A stretch of DNA of 20,480 bases from Sphingobium sp. CCH11-B1 (lineage in GTDB: Bacteria; Pseudomonadota; Alphaproteobacteria; Sphingomonadales; Sphingomonadaceae): the NCBI RefSeq assembly GCF_001556865.1, contig NZ_LSJY01000170.1, positions 1 through 20,480 on the forward strand, written 5' to 3'. The notes below the pieces were generated by a model, which did no database searches, had not been told where the DNA came from, and saw only the letters and a program-made list of their open reading frames with translations. This document shows, one piece after another, positions 8,325 to 16,847 of this stretch. Within the stretch, counting starts at the first letter, position 1. Every line of letters begins with the position of its first letter. Both the position numbers and the translations under genes were made by a program.

Positions 8325-8356
8325 AATCCGTCCCATCAAGAAGGACGGATTTTCTT
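8325..8356 (+). promoter_or_regulatory. Hairpin abutting the LuxE-like start (attenuator or RBS-masking)
   Basis: AATCCGTCC (8325-8333) and GGACGGATT (8343-8351) form a perfect 9-bp stem with a 9-base loop, followed by TTCTT and then the ATG at 8357. A stem plus T-rich run is the shape of an intrinsic terminator. The right arm also contains the only purine-rich stretch (AAGGACGG) that could serve as ribosome site for the gene. So the structure could end transcription from the AraC gene, attenuate the LuxE operon, or hide its ribosome site. Confidence 0.55.
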
Positions 8357-9772
8357 ATGAGCAGCTATCTCGATCGACTGATCGCCGATCCCACCAGTTT
8401 CCACGACGCGCCTTATGCGCAGGCCTTCACGCTCAGTCGCGAGGAGATCGACCGGCTGCATCTGGAAGGCGCGCGCAAGCGCTTTGCCGAATTGCGGCCC
8501 GGCCTGTCCATGCTGGACAAGTTGGCGCGCGAGCAGGGCATCGACGCGATCGAGACGATCGACAATCTGGCGCCGCTGCTGTTTCCCCACACTGTCTATA
8601 AATCCTATCCGATCAGCTATCTGGAACGGAGCCGTTTCGACAAGCTGACCAAATGGCTCGCGGGCCTGACGACCAGCGACATTTCCCACGTCGATGCCAG
8701 CGGTATCGAGACGATCGACGACTGGGTCGACCTGCTCGACGCGGAAACTGACCTGACCATCCAGCATACGTCCGGCACCACCGGCAAGCTGAGCTTCGTC
8801 CCTCGCCGCAAGAAGCAGTGGCGTGAAACCATTGTCCATTCGGGCGTCATCATCCGCGACTGGTGGCCGGACCGCGGTCCGGACATCGTGAAGGACGGGA
8901 TGCCGATCATCATTCCGGGCTATCGCTACGGCGCTGCTGCGATGCAGCGCGGCAACGGCATCCAAGTCGATCTCTATGCCAAGGGCGAGGAAAACACCCT
9001 GTTCCTCTACCCCAACGCCCGGTTCAGCGCGGACATCGCCTCGCTGGGCGGTCGCCTGCGCGCGGCGGAGGCGCGGGGCGAGGCCGGCATGATCGACATT
9101 CCGCCGGTCCTACTGGAACGGCGGGAGGCGCTGCTGGAACTGGAGCGCCGCCGGCCCGACGACCTCAAGCATTTCTTCAGCGAGGCGCAGCGGCGCTTCG
9201 GTGGACGCGACGTCTATGTGACAGCTATGTGGGCCATCCTCTATGACTGGGCGGAGGAGGGGCTGAAACGCGGCCTCAAGAACGTCTTCGGAAAGGGCAG
9301 CGTGCTGCTGACCGGGGGCGGCAAGAAGGGCAAGGAACTACCCGACGACTGGCGCGAGCGCGTGATCGAATTTCTGGGTTTCGACACCATCTATGAAATG
9401 TACGCCACATCAGAGCAGATGGGTCTGTCGATGATGTGCGAGCATGGCCATTATCACGTCCCACCCATCCAGATCCCGTTCCTGCTCGATCCGGCGACCG
9501 GAAAGCCCCTGCCGCGTAAGGATGGCCTGACCGGCCGCTATGCCTCGTTCGACCTGATGCCCAACACCTATTGGGCCGGGCTGGTGACGGGGGACGAGAT
9601 CACGCTGGCCGGCTGGGAAAAGCCCTGCGCCTGCGGTCGCACCGGGCCGTACGTCATTCCGCCGGTGCGCCGCTACAGCGAGCAGGAAGGCGGCGATGAC
9701 CGCATCGTGTGCGCCGGTGCCCCCGAGGCGCACGACCGCGCCCTCGAATTTCTTGCCGAACTGTCGATGTGA
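8357..9772 (+). CDS. LuxE-like acyl-protein synthetase (first copy)
   Basis: The 471-residue protein belongs to the ANL-type adenylating enzymes near LuxE and phenylacetate-CoA ligase. The nucleotide loop is 'HTSGTTGKLSF' (Ser139-Lys144). A 'YEMYATSEQMG' A5-type motif is at 346-356, and 'LVTGDEITLAGW' supplies the ribose-binding Asp. A zinc-type 'CACGRTGP' (Cys424, Cys426) follows. Cys452, in 'DDRIVCAGA', lies 20 residues from the end. LuxE of luminous bacteria carries the acyl group on a Cys near its C-terminus before passing it to LuxC, and Cys452 is a good candidate. At 471 aa it is about 100 residues longer than classic LuxE. The start at ATG 8357 excludes about 29 upstream in-frame residues that would overlap the hairpin and look non-coding. 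The LuxC-like gene starts 8 bases after the stop, so the two are cotranscribed. A CoA-ligase activity remains the main alternative. Confidence 0.85.
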   Translation: MSSYLDRLIADPTSFHDAPYAQAFTLSREEIDRLHLEGARKRFAELRPGLSMLDKLAREQGIDAIETIDNLAPLLFPHTVYKSYPISYLERSRFDKLTKWLAGLTTSDISHVDASGIETIDDWVDLLDAETDLTIQHTSGTTGKLSFVPRRKKQWRETIVHSGVIIRDWWPDRGPDIVKDGMPIIIPGYRYGAAAMQRGNGIQVDLYAKGEENTLFLYPNARFSADIASLGGRLRAAEARGEAGMIDIPPVLLERREALLELERRRPDDLKHFFSEAQRRFGGRDVYVTAMWAILYDWAEEGLKRGLKNVFGKGSVLLTGGGKKGKELPDDWRERVIEFLGFDTIYEMYATSEQMGLSMMCEHGHYHVPPIQIPFLLDPATGKPLPRKDGLTGRYASFDLMPNTYWAGLVTGDEITLAGWEKPCACGRTGPYVIPPVRRYSEQEGGDDRIVCAGAPEAHDRALEFLAELSM

Positions 9773-9780
9773 GTAGAGCC

Positions 9781-11238
9781 ATGACCGATCCATTCCGCGT
9801 GCCCCTGATCATCCGGGGCCAGATTATCGATGATGCCGAGGTCGACTATGGCGGCCGCCGGGGCGGCGTTAGTTTCTCGGCGCCTGACATTGCCAAACAT
9901 GTGGCGCGCCTGCCGCTGCGCACCCCTTCGGCCATGGCCGACCTCTATGCGCTGAGCTTTGACGAAATACTCGATTTCCTCGTCGCCCTGGGGCAGCGGC
10001 TCGATTTCGGCCAGAACCGGCATTTGCAGGAGGCATTTCGCCTGTCCTGTCAGACCTCCGGCCTGTCCGAGAGTATATTGCGCGTCCATTTCCAGTATAT
10101 CGGCGCGGCCTTCGATCGCACCGAAATGCGGCGGATGATGGAACGCTCCTGCGGCATCGACTATCTGGAAGGCTGGGTGGATCAGGGGGCTGGCAGATTT
10201 CCGGGTCTCACCGCCCGCACGCGCGCCTTCGGTGCGCGGACCGTGCACGTCATTGCCGGCAATGCGCCGATCGTGTCGATCCTGACGGTGATCCGCAATG
10301 CGCTGACCCGGTCCGACGCGATCATCAAGCTGCCGTCCAACGATCCGCTGACGGCCGCCGCGCTGGTGCGCACCATGGTCGAGATGGACCCCGACCATCC
10401 GCTGTCGAAACATGTCTCCGTCGCCTATTGGAAAGGCGGCGACGATCAGGTGGAGTCGGCAATCTACGATCCGCGCGGCGTTGAGAAGATCGTTGCCTGG
10501 GGCGGGTTCGATTCGGTCAAGCATATCACGCGCTATCTGCAACCGGGCATCGACCTCATCACCCAGGACCCCAAGCTGTCGGGGACGATCATCGGTCGTG
10601 AAGCCTTCGCCGACGAGGAGACGCTGGAGCAGGTGGCGCGCCGTCTGGCGCTCGATATCGGCGCGCAAAATCAGGAAGGCTGCGTGTCCGCACGCGTCAT
10701 CTATGTCGAATGCGGCACGGACGAAGCCGGGCTGGAGTGTGCCAATCGGCTGGGGCAGATGACCTTCGACGCTCTCCAGCGCCTGCCCGATCATCTGAGC
10801 ACGCCGCACAAGGCGTTTGACGGTGCGCTCAAGGCCGAGATCGACGGCATCCGCCTCAACGACGAGGATTATCGCATCTTCGGCGGCCGCACCAACGAAG
10901 GCGCGGTGATCGTGAGCCAGGAAGAATATCCGGTCGATTTTTCGCGCACGCTCGCCTGCCGGGTGGGCAATATCGTGCCCATCGACAGCCGGGAAACGGC
11001 CGTCAGTGCGGTCAACGCCTATACCCAGACGATCGGCATCTTTCCCGAAAGTCTCAAGGACGAGCTGCGCGACCGCCTCGCCTTTCAGGGCGCGCAGCGG
11101 ATCGTATCGCTGGGCGGGGCTGCGACGATGCAGCATAATATGGAAAGGCAGGACGCGATCGAGCCGGTCCGCCGCATGGTGAAGTGGGTCACGGAAGAAC
11201 AGGCATCGGGCGAGATGCTGGCTGCGCTGGCAGGCTGA
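9781..11238 (+). CDS. LuxC-like acyl reductase (first copy)
   Basis: The 485-residue protein has the length of LuxC. In the Lux system LuxC is the NADPH-dependent reductase that turns the acyl group delivered by LuxE into an aldehyde. The dehydrogenase-type core is visible as 'VHVIAGNAPIVSILTVIRNAL' and 'DAIIKLPSNDPLTAAALVRTM'. 'AYWKGGDDQVESAIYDPRGVEKIVAWGG' follows, then the nucleophile region 'GAQNQEGCVSARVIYVE', where Cys301 is the candidate catalytic cysteine (LuxC-type NQxxCxS pattern). The C-terminal part, 'TQTIGIFPESLKDELRD' and 'GAQRIVSLGGAATM', is also LuxC-like. I prefer ATG 9781, although an in-frame ATG exists upstream inside the LuxE gene, because homologous N-termini begin near 'MTDPFRVPLIIRGQ'; the ribosome site is weak (GAGTAGAG). 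The substrate may be a non-fatty acid. The amidohydrolase gene starts 14 bases after this stop. Confidence 0.9.
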   Translation: MTDPFRVPLIIRGQIIDDAEVDYGGRRGGVSFSAPDIAKHVARLPLRTPSAMADLYALSFDEILDFLVALGQRLDFGQNRHLQEAFRLSCQTSGLSESILRVHFQYIGAAFDRTEMRRMMERSCGIDYLEGWVDQGAGRFPGLTARTRAFGARTVHVIAGNAPIVSILTVIRNALTRSDAIIKLPSNDPLTAAALVRTMVEMDPDHPLSKHVSVAYWKGGDDQVESAIYDPRGVEKIVAWGGFDSVKHITRYLQPGIDLITQDPKLSGTIIGREAFADEETLEQVARRLALDIGAQNQEGCVSARVIYVECGTDEAGLECANRLGQMTFDALQRLPDHLSTPHKAFDGALKAEIDGIRLNDEDYRIFGGRTNEGAVIVSQEEYPVDFSRTLACRVGNIVPIDSRETAVSAVNAYTQTIGIFPESLKDELRDRLAFQGAQRIVSLGGAATMQHNMERQDAIEPVRRMVKWVTEEQASGEMLAALAG

Positions 11239-11252
11239 GAGGAGCCAGGGAC

Positions 11253-12965
11253 ATGGTGAAAGCTGATCTGGTGATCCGGGGCGGCACGATCGTCGACGGG
11301 CAGGGCGGCGATCCGTTCGAGGCGGACATTGCCATCGTTGATGGACGTATCGCGAGGATCGGCGTTGACGTCGGGCGGGGGCGAGAGGAGATCGACGCCC
11401 GCGACCTCCTCGTCACGCCCGGCTTCGTCGATGTTCATACCCATTATGACGGACAGGTCACATGGACGGACAGTCTGGTGCCGTCCACCGACCATGGTGT
11501 CACCACCGTCGTTATCGGCAATTGCGGTGTCGGCTTCGCGCCGTGCCGGCCGAAGGACCGCGAAGCGCTGGTCAACGTCATGGAGGGGGTGGAGGACATT
11601 CCCGAAGCGGTGATGGCCAAGGGCCTGCCTTGGAACTGGGAGAGCTTCCCAGACTATCTGAAATCCCTGGAAGCGCGCGCATGGGACGCCGATGTCGGCG
11701 CCTATATTCCCCATTCGCCCCTGCGGGTCTATGCGATGGGCCAGCGCGGGCTGGATCGCGAGCCGGCGACGGCAGCGGATGTCGCGCGGATGGCGCAACT
11801 GGTGGCGGAGGGGATGGCGGCCGGGGCGCTTGGCTTTGCCACATCCCGTTCGCTGGTGCACCGGCGCGGCGACGGCGCGTTCATCCCGTCCTTTCAAGCG
11901 GACAGCGACGAACTGGTGGCGATCGCCCGATCGGTCGGGGATGCGGGGCGCGGCGTGCTGCAGATGATCCCCAATCTCGATACCGCCGACTGGGCCAGCG
12001 ATCTCGACCTCATGAAGCGCATGACCAGCACGTCGGGGCGTCCGTTGACCTATTCGCTCGCCCAATGGTCGACCGATCCGCAGGGTTGGCGGCGCACCAT
12101 GGATGCGCTCGCCGAACATAATCGCAGCGGCGCGGCGCCAGTGCTGGCGCAGGTTTTCCCCCGGCCGATGGGTGCGATGTGCGGGTTATCGACGTCGGCC
12201 AACGCGTTCAGCCATTGTGCAAGCTATCGTGCGATCGCCGACCGGCCGCTGGCGGAAAAGGTCGCCATCATGCGTGATCCCGCCTTCCGCGCCCTGCTGA
12301 TCGCGGAGGAGCCCGACGAGACGCCGACGCCGCTGCATCGCTTGCTGCGGACATGGGACAATATCTATCCGCTGGGAGCCGAGCCCGATTATGAGCCGTC
12401 ACCAGACCAGAGCATCGCCGCGCTGGCCGGACAGCGCGGCGTCAGCCCGGTCGAACTGGTCTATGATCTGATGCTGGAGCAGGACGGCCATGCGCTGATC
12501 CTGATGCCCTTTTCCAATTATGCGGAAAGGTCGCTCAACCCTGCCCTGGCCATGATGCGCGATCCCTACAGCATCGTGGGACTGGGCGACGGCGGCGCGC
12601 ATTATGGCATCATCTGTGATGCCAGCTATCCGACCACGATGCTGGCCTATTGGACCCGCGATCGGGCTGGCGAGCAACTAACGATCCCGGCGGCGGTCAA
12701 GGCTCTGAGCGCGGACAATGCCGACTTCCTGGGACTGCGGGACCGGGGGCGGCTGAAGCCGGGATTGAAGGCCGACATCAACCTGATCGATCATGGTGCG
12801 CTGCACTTGCATGCCCCCCATGTCGTGCATGATCTGCCCGGCGGCGGGCGCCGTCTGGCGCAGCAGGCCACCGGTTATCGCGCCACGATGGTCAGCGGGG
12901 TCATCACCCGGCGGGACGGCGCCGATACCGGCGCGCGTCCCGGAAGGCTCATCCGCGCCGCCTGA
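11253..12965 (+). CDS. N-acyl-D-amino-acid deacylase-type amidohydrolase
   Basis: The 570-residue protein starts at ATG 11253, with AGGAG at 11240-11244. It is a metal-dependent amidohydrolase of the D-aminoacylase group. The N-terminal 'ADLVIRGGTIVDGQGGDPFEADI' strand block is the small beta domain. The metal-binding 'VDVHTHYDGQVTW' has His62 and His64. 'VIGNCGVGFAPCRP' places Cys91 where D-aminoacylases have a zinc-ligand cysteine. 'VGLGDGGAHYG' (Asp446) carries the catalytic aspartate region, and the C-terminal beta domain ends with 'LKPGLKADINLIDHG'. Such enzymes release a free acid from an N-acyl amino acid or related amide. Here the released acid could feed the acid-reducing LuxE/LuxC pair just upstream; that link is inference. 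The true substrate may be another cyclic or linear amide, because this family is broad and often misannotated. The stop codon abuts that of the convergent gene. Confidence 0.9.
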   Translation: MVKADLVIRGGTIVDGQGGDPFEADIAIVDGRIARIGVDVGRGREEIDARDLLVTPGFVDVHTHYDGQVTWTDSLVPSTDHGVTTVVIGNCGVGFAPCRPKDREALVNVMEGVEDIPEAVMAKGLPWNWESFPDYLKSLEARAWDADVGAYIPHSPLRVYAMGQRGLDREPATAADVARMAQLVAEGMAAGALGFATSRSLVHRRGDGAFIPSFQADSDELVAIARSVGDAGRGVLQMIPNLDTADWASDLDLMKRMTSTSGRPLTYSLAQWSTDPQGWRRTMDALAEHNRSGAAPVLAQVFPRPMGAMCGLSTSANAFSHCASYRAIADRPLAEKVAIMRDPAFRALLIAEEPDETPTPLHRLLRTWDNIYPLGAEPDYEPSPDQSIAALAGQRGVSPVELVYDLMLEQDGHALILMPFSNYAERSLNPALAMMRDPYSIVGLGDGGAHYGIICDASYPTTMLAYWTRDRAGEQLTIPAAVKALSADNADFLGLRDRGRLKPGLKADINLIDHGALHLHAPHVVHDLPGGGRRLAQQATGYRATMVSGVITRRDGADTGARPGRLIRAA

Positions 12966-12977
12966 TCAAGCGCGCGG
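12953..12977. terminator. Possible two-way hairpin at a convergent junction
   Basis: CCGCGC (12953-12958) and GCGCGG (12972-12977) can pair across a 13-base loop that contains the two abutting stop codons (TGATCA, 12963-12968). There is no T-tract on either side, so it is at best a weak terminator for both convergent transcripts. Confidence 0.3.
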
Positions 12978-14033
12978 CCGGATATTTGTGCCGCCCGTCA
13001 GCCCATGGCGGATGAAGGGTGAGGCGAGGAAATCATGCGGAAAGCCGAGCGGCGTGCGGCTCACCGTATCCAGCCGTTCCAGTTGCGCGGGCTCCAGCCT
13101 GACGCTAAGCGCGGCGACATTGTCCGCATATTGCCGCATTGTCCGCGCGCCTAGCAGCGGCGAGACGACTGCCGGATTGGCAAGGGTCCAGGCGATCGCC
13201 ACTTGCGCCGAGGTGACGCCCATCTCGTCGGCGACGGCCTTCACCGCGTCCGCAATGGCCACCACGCGCGCATCGACGCGGCCTGCCGCTTCGAGCAGGG
13301 AGCCACGGCCGCCAGCCTCGCCGGCATGGGCGCTGCCACCAGTCGCATATTTGCCCGACAACATGCCGCTCGCCAGCGGCGACCAGGGCATGACGCCGAT
13401 ACCCAGCGCCTTGGCGGCGGGGATAAGGTCGCGCTCGGCCGTGCGCTCAACCAGATTATATTCGGACTGCAAGGCCACCAGCTGGCTCCAGCCACGCAAT
13501 TCCGACATGGTCTGCAACCGGGCCATCTGCCAGGCGGGAGTATCCGACAGTCCAAGATAGAGGATTTTCCCCTGCGTCACCAGATCGTCGAACGCGCGCA
13601 ATATCTCGTCCGCCGGCGTCATGTCGTCCCAGACATGCAGGAAGAACAGGTCGATCCGGTCCGTCTTCAGTCGCTTGAGGCTGGTTTCGACCGTCTGCAC
13701 CATGTTGCGGCGGCTGTTGCCGGCGGCATTGGGATCGCCGACTGAGCGGGTCAGCGAATATTTGGTGGAAAGAACCAGCCGTTCGCGCTTTGCCTCTGCG
13801 AACTTGCCCGTCAATGTCTCCGACGCGCCGTCGGCATAATAGCCCGCCGTGTCGATGAAGTTGCCGCCCTGATCGACATAGCTGTCGAAGATACGGCGGG
13901 ATTCCTGCTCGTCCGCACCCCATTCTTCGCCAAAGGTCATGGTTCCCAGCGCCAGCGGAGAAACGCGCAGGCCCGAGCGGCCGAGCAGGCGATAGCTGTC
14001 GAGCGACAGCGCCTGAATAGTCGTCTGTGTCAT
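12966..14033 (-). CDS. Aldo/keto reductase
   Basis: The 355-residue protein starts at the ATG complementary to 14031-14033, 8 bases after the upstream LuxC-like stop. The frame is also open further upstream, but there it merely crosses the LuxC gene in another register. The NADP-dependent (alpha/beta)8 barrel family is clear: 'YRLLGRSGLRVSPLALGTMTFG' at the N-terminus, then the catalytic tetrad Asp61 and Tyr66 ('DTAGYYADG'), Lys91 ('LSTKYSLT') and His133 ('FFLHVWDD'). 'GVMPWSPLASGMLSGKYATGG' is typical of the AKR groups that include YajO-like and voltage-channel beta-subunit-like enzymes. It would reduce an aldehyde or ketone to an alcohol, or run in reverse. Its place behind the second LuxE/LuxC pair suggests it acts on the aldehyde made there; that is inference. 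Confidence 0.94.
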   Translation of the reverse strand: MTQTTIQALSLDSYRLLGRSGLRVSPLALGTMTFGEEWGADEQESRRIFDSYVDQGGNFIDTAGYYADGASETLTGKFAEAKRERLVLSTKYSLTRSVGDPNAAGNSRRNMVQTVETSLKRLKTDRIDLFFLHVWDDMTPADEILRAFDDLVTQGKILYLGLSDTPAWQMARLQTMSELRGWSQLVALQSEYNLVERTAERDLIPAAKALGIGVMPWSPLASGMLSGKYATGGSAHAGEAGGRGSLLEAAGRVDARVVAIADAVKAVADEMGVTSAQVAIAWTLANPAVVSPLLGARTMRQYADNVAALSVRLEPAQLERLDTVSRTPLGFPHDFLASPFIRHGLTGGTNIRPRA

Positions 14034-14041
14034 GATCTGGT

Positions 14042-15454
14042 TCAATCTTTCGCTGCTTCCGTGACGACCCAATGCATCATCTTGTGCACGGGCCATCCCC
14101 CATCGTGCGGCAGGCCGCCGAATTTTCCGGTGTTGATGTTGCCCAGGCCGACGATGCGCTGGGCGCCCGCCGAGGCAAGCCCGTCGCGCACCTCGGCAAT
14201 GCGGGAGGGGGGATAGACGCCGACCGACTGGGTCGCGACGGTGACATGCTGGATCGCGTCCGCAAGCCGATCGACGGTGACGACATTGACGAGCTTGCCG
14301 CCCGGATTGAACGACACCGGTTCGCTGGAGCGGATGACCATGCCCCGGCCGTCGGGCCGCCCGAACAGGCGATAGATGGGCTCCAGATTGCCCAGCATGT
14401 TCAGTTCCTCGATCAGCATGGCGGGCGGCAGCGGGCCGTCGGACCCCGCGCCATAGCGGATGTCCTGGCCCATCGCCTCCACCAGCGCTTCGCAATAGCG
14501 GTCGACCTGATCGTCCGATCCCTCGATGAACTGGAAGCGGGCGCAACTGCACGCATCCTGGTTGAAGGCAATGATGTCGGCCGCGCTTCTTTCGGCGACG
14601 GTCGAGAGGGGGACGCCGTCAAAGGCTTCGCGACCGATCAGCGAGATGGACACCTTCGGATCGAAGGACATGATCTCGAAGCCCGGCGCGGCATATTGCA
14701 TGGCATGGCGCACCGCCGCCTCGCCGCCCCAGACGGCGAGCTTGTCGAAATATTGCGAGCGCAGGATGTGATTTTCGATGCTGGCATCGCCGCCGCGCCA
14801 GTAAGCGGCGGAAAAGGACCGCGTCACCGGATGGTTGGGGCCGACATCCGCCATCGTCCGCAGCAGGGCGGTCGCCGTGAACATGTCGTTGGACGGCATT
14901 TTCAGCAGGTGGACGCCCTTGCTGATCGCCCCTCGGACGATCGTGACCGGCGGCACGATCGGGGCGTTGCCGGCCAGAATATGCACCATACGCGGCGGGA
15001 AGGCGCGGATGTCGAAGGCCGTGCCCTGAATGTCGCGTCGCGCCCATCCATCCAGCAGGTCAAGCGATCCCAGCGACTGTTCGGCCTCCGCCTCGACCGC
15101 GTCGCGGGTGAAGAACCAGGCGATGTCGCGGTAGCAATTCTCGAGAATGCGCGCGCCCAGGCTGTTACAGCGCAGATTATAGGCCGCGGCCTCCTGAAGA
15201 TGGATATTCCGGTCGAAATCGAGCGCCTTGCCGACCTCGACGAGGAAATCCACGATCTCCGCAAGCTGCGTGTCGAAGGCGGGACCGGGCTGGCTGCGTT
15301 GCCAGATCAGCGAGTCCAGATCGATCGACGGGGTCATGACCGTCGAGCCGCTGGCCCGCGACCGATGCTCCACGGCGGCGTCGAGTTGAACCACACCCTT
15401 TATCACATGGGGAACGAGCAGCCGATCATTATCAGCGATGATTTCATGCAGCAT
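14042..15454 (-). CDS. LuxC-like acyl reductase (second copy)
   Basis: The 470-residue protein starts at the ATG complementary to 15452-15454, with GGAGG 5 bases ahead on the coding strand. It is related to, but clearly diverged from, the first LuxC-like protein. Shared blocks are 'MVHILAGNAPIVPPVTIVRGAI', 'HLLKMPSNDMFTATALLRTM', 'AYWRGGDASIENHI', and the nucleophile region 'AFNQDACSCARFQFIEG' with Cys302. That Cys aligns within one residue of Cys301 in the first copy. The C-terminus has 'TQSVGVYPPSRIAEVRD' and 'GAQRIVGLGNINTG', where the first copy has 'GAQRIVSLGG'. It is expected to reduce a LuxE-bound acyl group to an aldehyde. The start is 16 bases after the LuxE-like stop and the AKR begins 8 bases after its own stop, so all three should form one transcript. 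Confidence 0.9.
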   Translation of the reverse strand: MLHEIIADNDRLLVPHVIKGVVQLDAAVEHRSRASGSTVMTPSIDLDSLIWQRSQPGPAFDTQLAEIVDFLVEVGKALDFDRNIHLQEAAAYNLRCNSLGARILENCYRDIAWFFTRDAVEAEAEQSLGSLDLLDGWARRDIQGTAFDIRAFPPRMVHILAGNAPIVPPVTIVRGAISKGVHLLKMPSNDMFTATALLRTMADVGPNHPVTRSFSAAYWRGGDASIENHILRSQYFDKLAVWGGEAAVRHAMQYAAPGFEIMSFDPKVSISLIGREAFDGVPLSTVAERSAADIIAFNQDACSCARFQFIEGSDDQVDRYCEALVEAMGQDIRYGAGSDGPLPPAMLIEELNMLGNLEPIYRLFGRPDGRGMVIRSSEPVSFNPGGKLVNVVTVDRLADAIQHVTVATQSVGVYPPSRIAEVRDGLASAGAQRIVGLGNINTGKFGGLPHDGGWPVHKMMHWVVTEAAKD

Positions 15455-15470
15455 GTCTGCCTCCTGTCGT

Positions 15471-16847
15471 TCAGGCCGCGACCGGCTGGGGCGCGGTGAT
15501 CGATCCGCGCACGTAGGAATCGATCGATCCGGCGCAACTAAGCTTGTCCTCGCCCTCCTCCAGATCGGCGTAGCGGGCGATGGCATGGACGACCGGCGTC
15601 TTCACGCCTTCCAGGCCGGAGCCGAATTCCACCTGCACCTTGTCGCCGGAAATGATGCCGCCCCACCGGCCGTCCGCCAATATGTCGAAGAACGCCATGC
15701 GGCCTTCCACCCGGCCCGTATCCTTGGTCGTGCCCAGCAGCGTTTCGCCAGGCTTGTCGAGGATGAGGGGGATGATCCATGGCGGCACTGCATAGGATTC
15801 GGTCGGCTGGATCTTGGCGCAGAAGCCGCTCATTTCGACCATGGCATAGGAACTGGTGATGCGGTCCGGCGTGACGCCGAAAAAGCCCATAATCTGTTCC
15901 TTATAGTCGGCTGGGACCGCTGCCCCCTTGGTGCCTCCGCCAAAGCTCATCAGCGTGTCGGGATGGAAATCGCCATCCTCGATCCCGCGTGCGCGCAGAG
16001 CCTGCACGATCTGCCAGGCGACGCCATACATGACGCCGATATAGAGCGGGCGATCCCGGCGGCTGACAAGCAGGTCCATCCAGGCGTCGAACTCGCCGGC
16101 GCGCGCCTGCTGACGGGCCTCGATCTCCGCCTCGTAGGCGGCGATCTCACCGGGACCGACCTTGCCGGCCGCCAGCAGGCGGCGCAGCTGCGCGGGGCGC
16201 ATGGCGTCGAAGGCGCGCATCGGATAGTCGCTCAGGCGATGAAATTCGCCGGGCGCGGCCCAGCGCGGGAAATGGACGTTGCAGAATTCGATCATCTTAT
16301 GGGTGCCGCGCGGCGGCATCATGGTGAAGACCGAGCGGCCATGATCGGGGGCATAGGCCGGTGTCGACAGGTCGGCCGCGGCCAGACAGGCGGCGAGCGA
16401 CAGGTCGCGGTCCTGCGTCGACTGATTTAGGAAAGAGGATTTGCCCGACGTCCCGCTCGACGCGAAGACATGGTGGCCCGCCGCCCTGGCGCGATCCAGC
16501 CATTCGTCGATGTCGCGCACGTCCGCAACGTCGATATTGTCGGTGGCATGGCTGCTCAGCGTACCGAGCCACATGTTCATATGCTTCCACTGGCCATTGT
16601 CGACGAACGCTTCGGGATAGCTCTTATAATTGGTGTGGGCGAACAGGAGCGGGACGAGATCGGCCAGGCTGTCGATCCTGCCGATGCCAGCTTCCTTCGC
16701 CCGCTTGTCGAGCACCCTGATCTGCTGGCGGCGCTCAGCGAAGCGCTCGCGCGCCGCTTCCAGTTGCAGGTCGGCCAGATTGTCCGGGGCGTTACGGAAC
16801 GGATCGGGCGACCGGGCAAGGGCGATCAATTCGTCAACGGCGCTCAT
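15471..16847 (-). CDS. LuxE-like acyl-protein synthetase (second copy)
   Basis: The 458-residue protein is first in the - strand set. GAGGAG lies about 10 bases before the ATG complementary to 16845-16847. The nucleotide loop is 'ASSGTSGKSSF' (Ser130-Lys136), followed by 'SSYAMVEMSGF' in the A5 position and 'GIISGDKVQVEF' with the ribose-binding Asp. The tail has 'EDKLSCAGS', with Cys438 21 residues from the end. The same pattern occurs in the first copy ('DDRIVCAGA', Cys452), although the tails around it differ; this supports an acyl-carrier cysteine as in LuxE. Unlike the first copy it lacks the 'CACGRTGP' element, so the two copies are likely to differ in structure and substrate. It should activate an acid with ATP and pass it to the LuxC-like protein encoded next. 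Confidence 0.83.
   Translation of the reverse strand: MSAVDELIALARSPDPFRNAPDNLADLQLEAARERFAERRQQIRVLDKRAKEAGIGRIDSLADLVPLLFAHTNYKSYPEAFVDNGQWKHMNMWLGTLSSHATDNIDVADVRDIDEWLDRARAAGHHVFASSGTSGKSSFLNQSTQDRDLSLAACLAAADLSTPAYAPDHGRSVFTMMPPRGTHKMIEFCNVHFPRWAAPGEFHRLSDYPMRAFDAMRPAQLRRLLAAGKVGPGEIAAYEAEIEARQQARAGEFDAWMDLLVSRRDRPLYIGVMYGVAWQIVQALRARGIEDGDFHPDTLMSFGGGTKGAAVPADYKEQIMGFFGVTPDRITSSYAMVEMSGFCAKIQPTESYAVPPWIIPLILDKPGETLLGTTKDTGRVEGRMAFFDILADGRWGGIISGDKVQVEFGSGLEGVKTPVVHAIARYADLEEGEDKLSCAGSIDSYVRGSITAPQPVAA

Noticed and set aside
9673..11136. Long - strand frame opposite LuxC1
   Set aside because: Same reasoning: LuxC1 has the family motifs and tight spacing to LuxE1; the opposing frame has none.
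14072..15499. Long + strand open frame of 475 codons opposite LuxC2
   Set aside because: It mirrors the LuxC2 gene in another register and has shadow-like Asp/Arg/His-rich composition. LuxC2 has the catalytic Cys region and good operon spacing.
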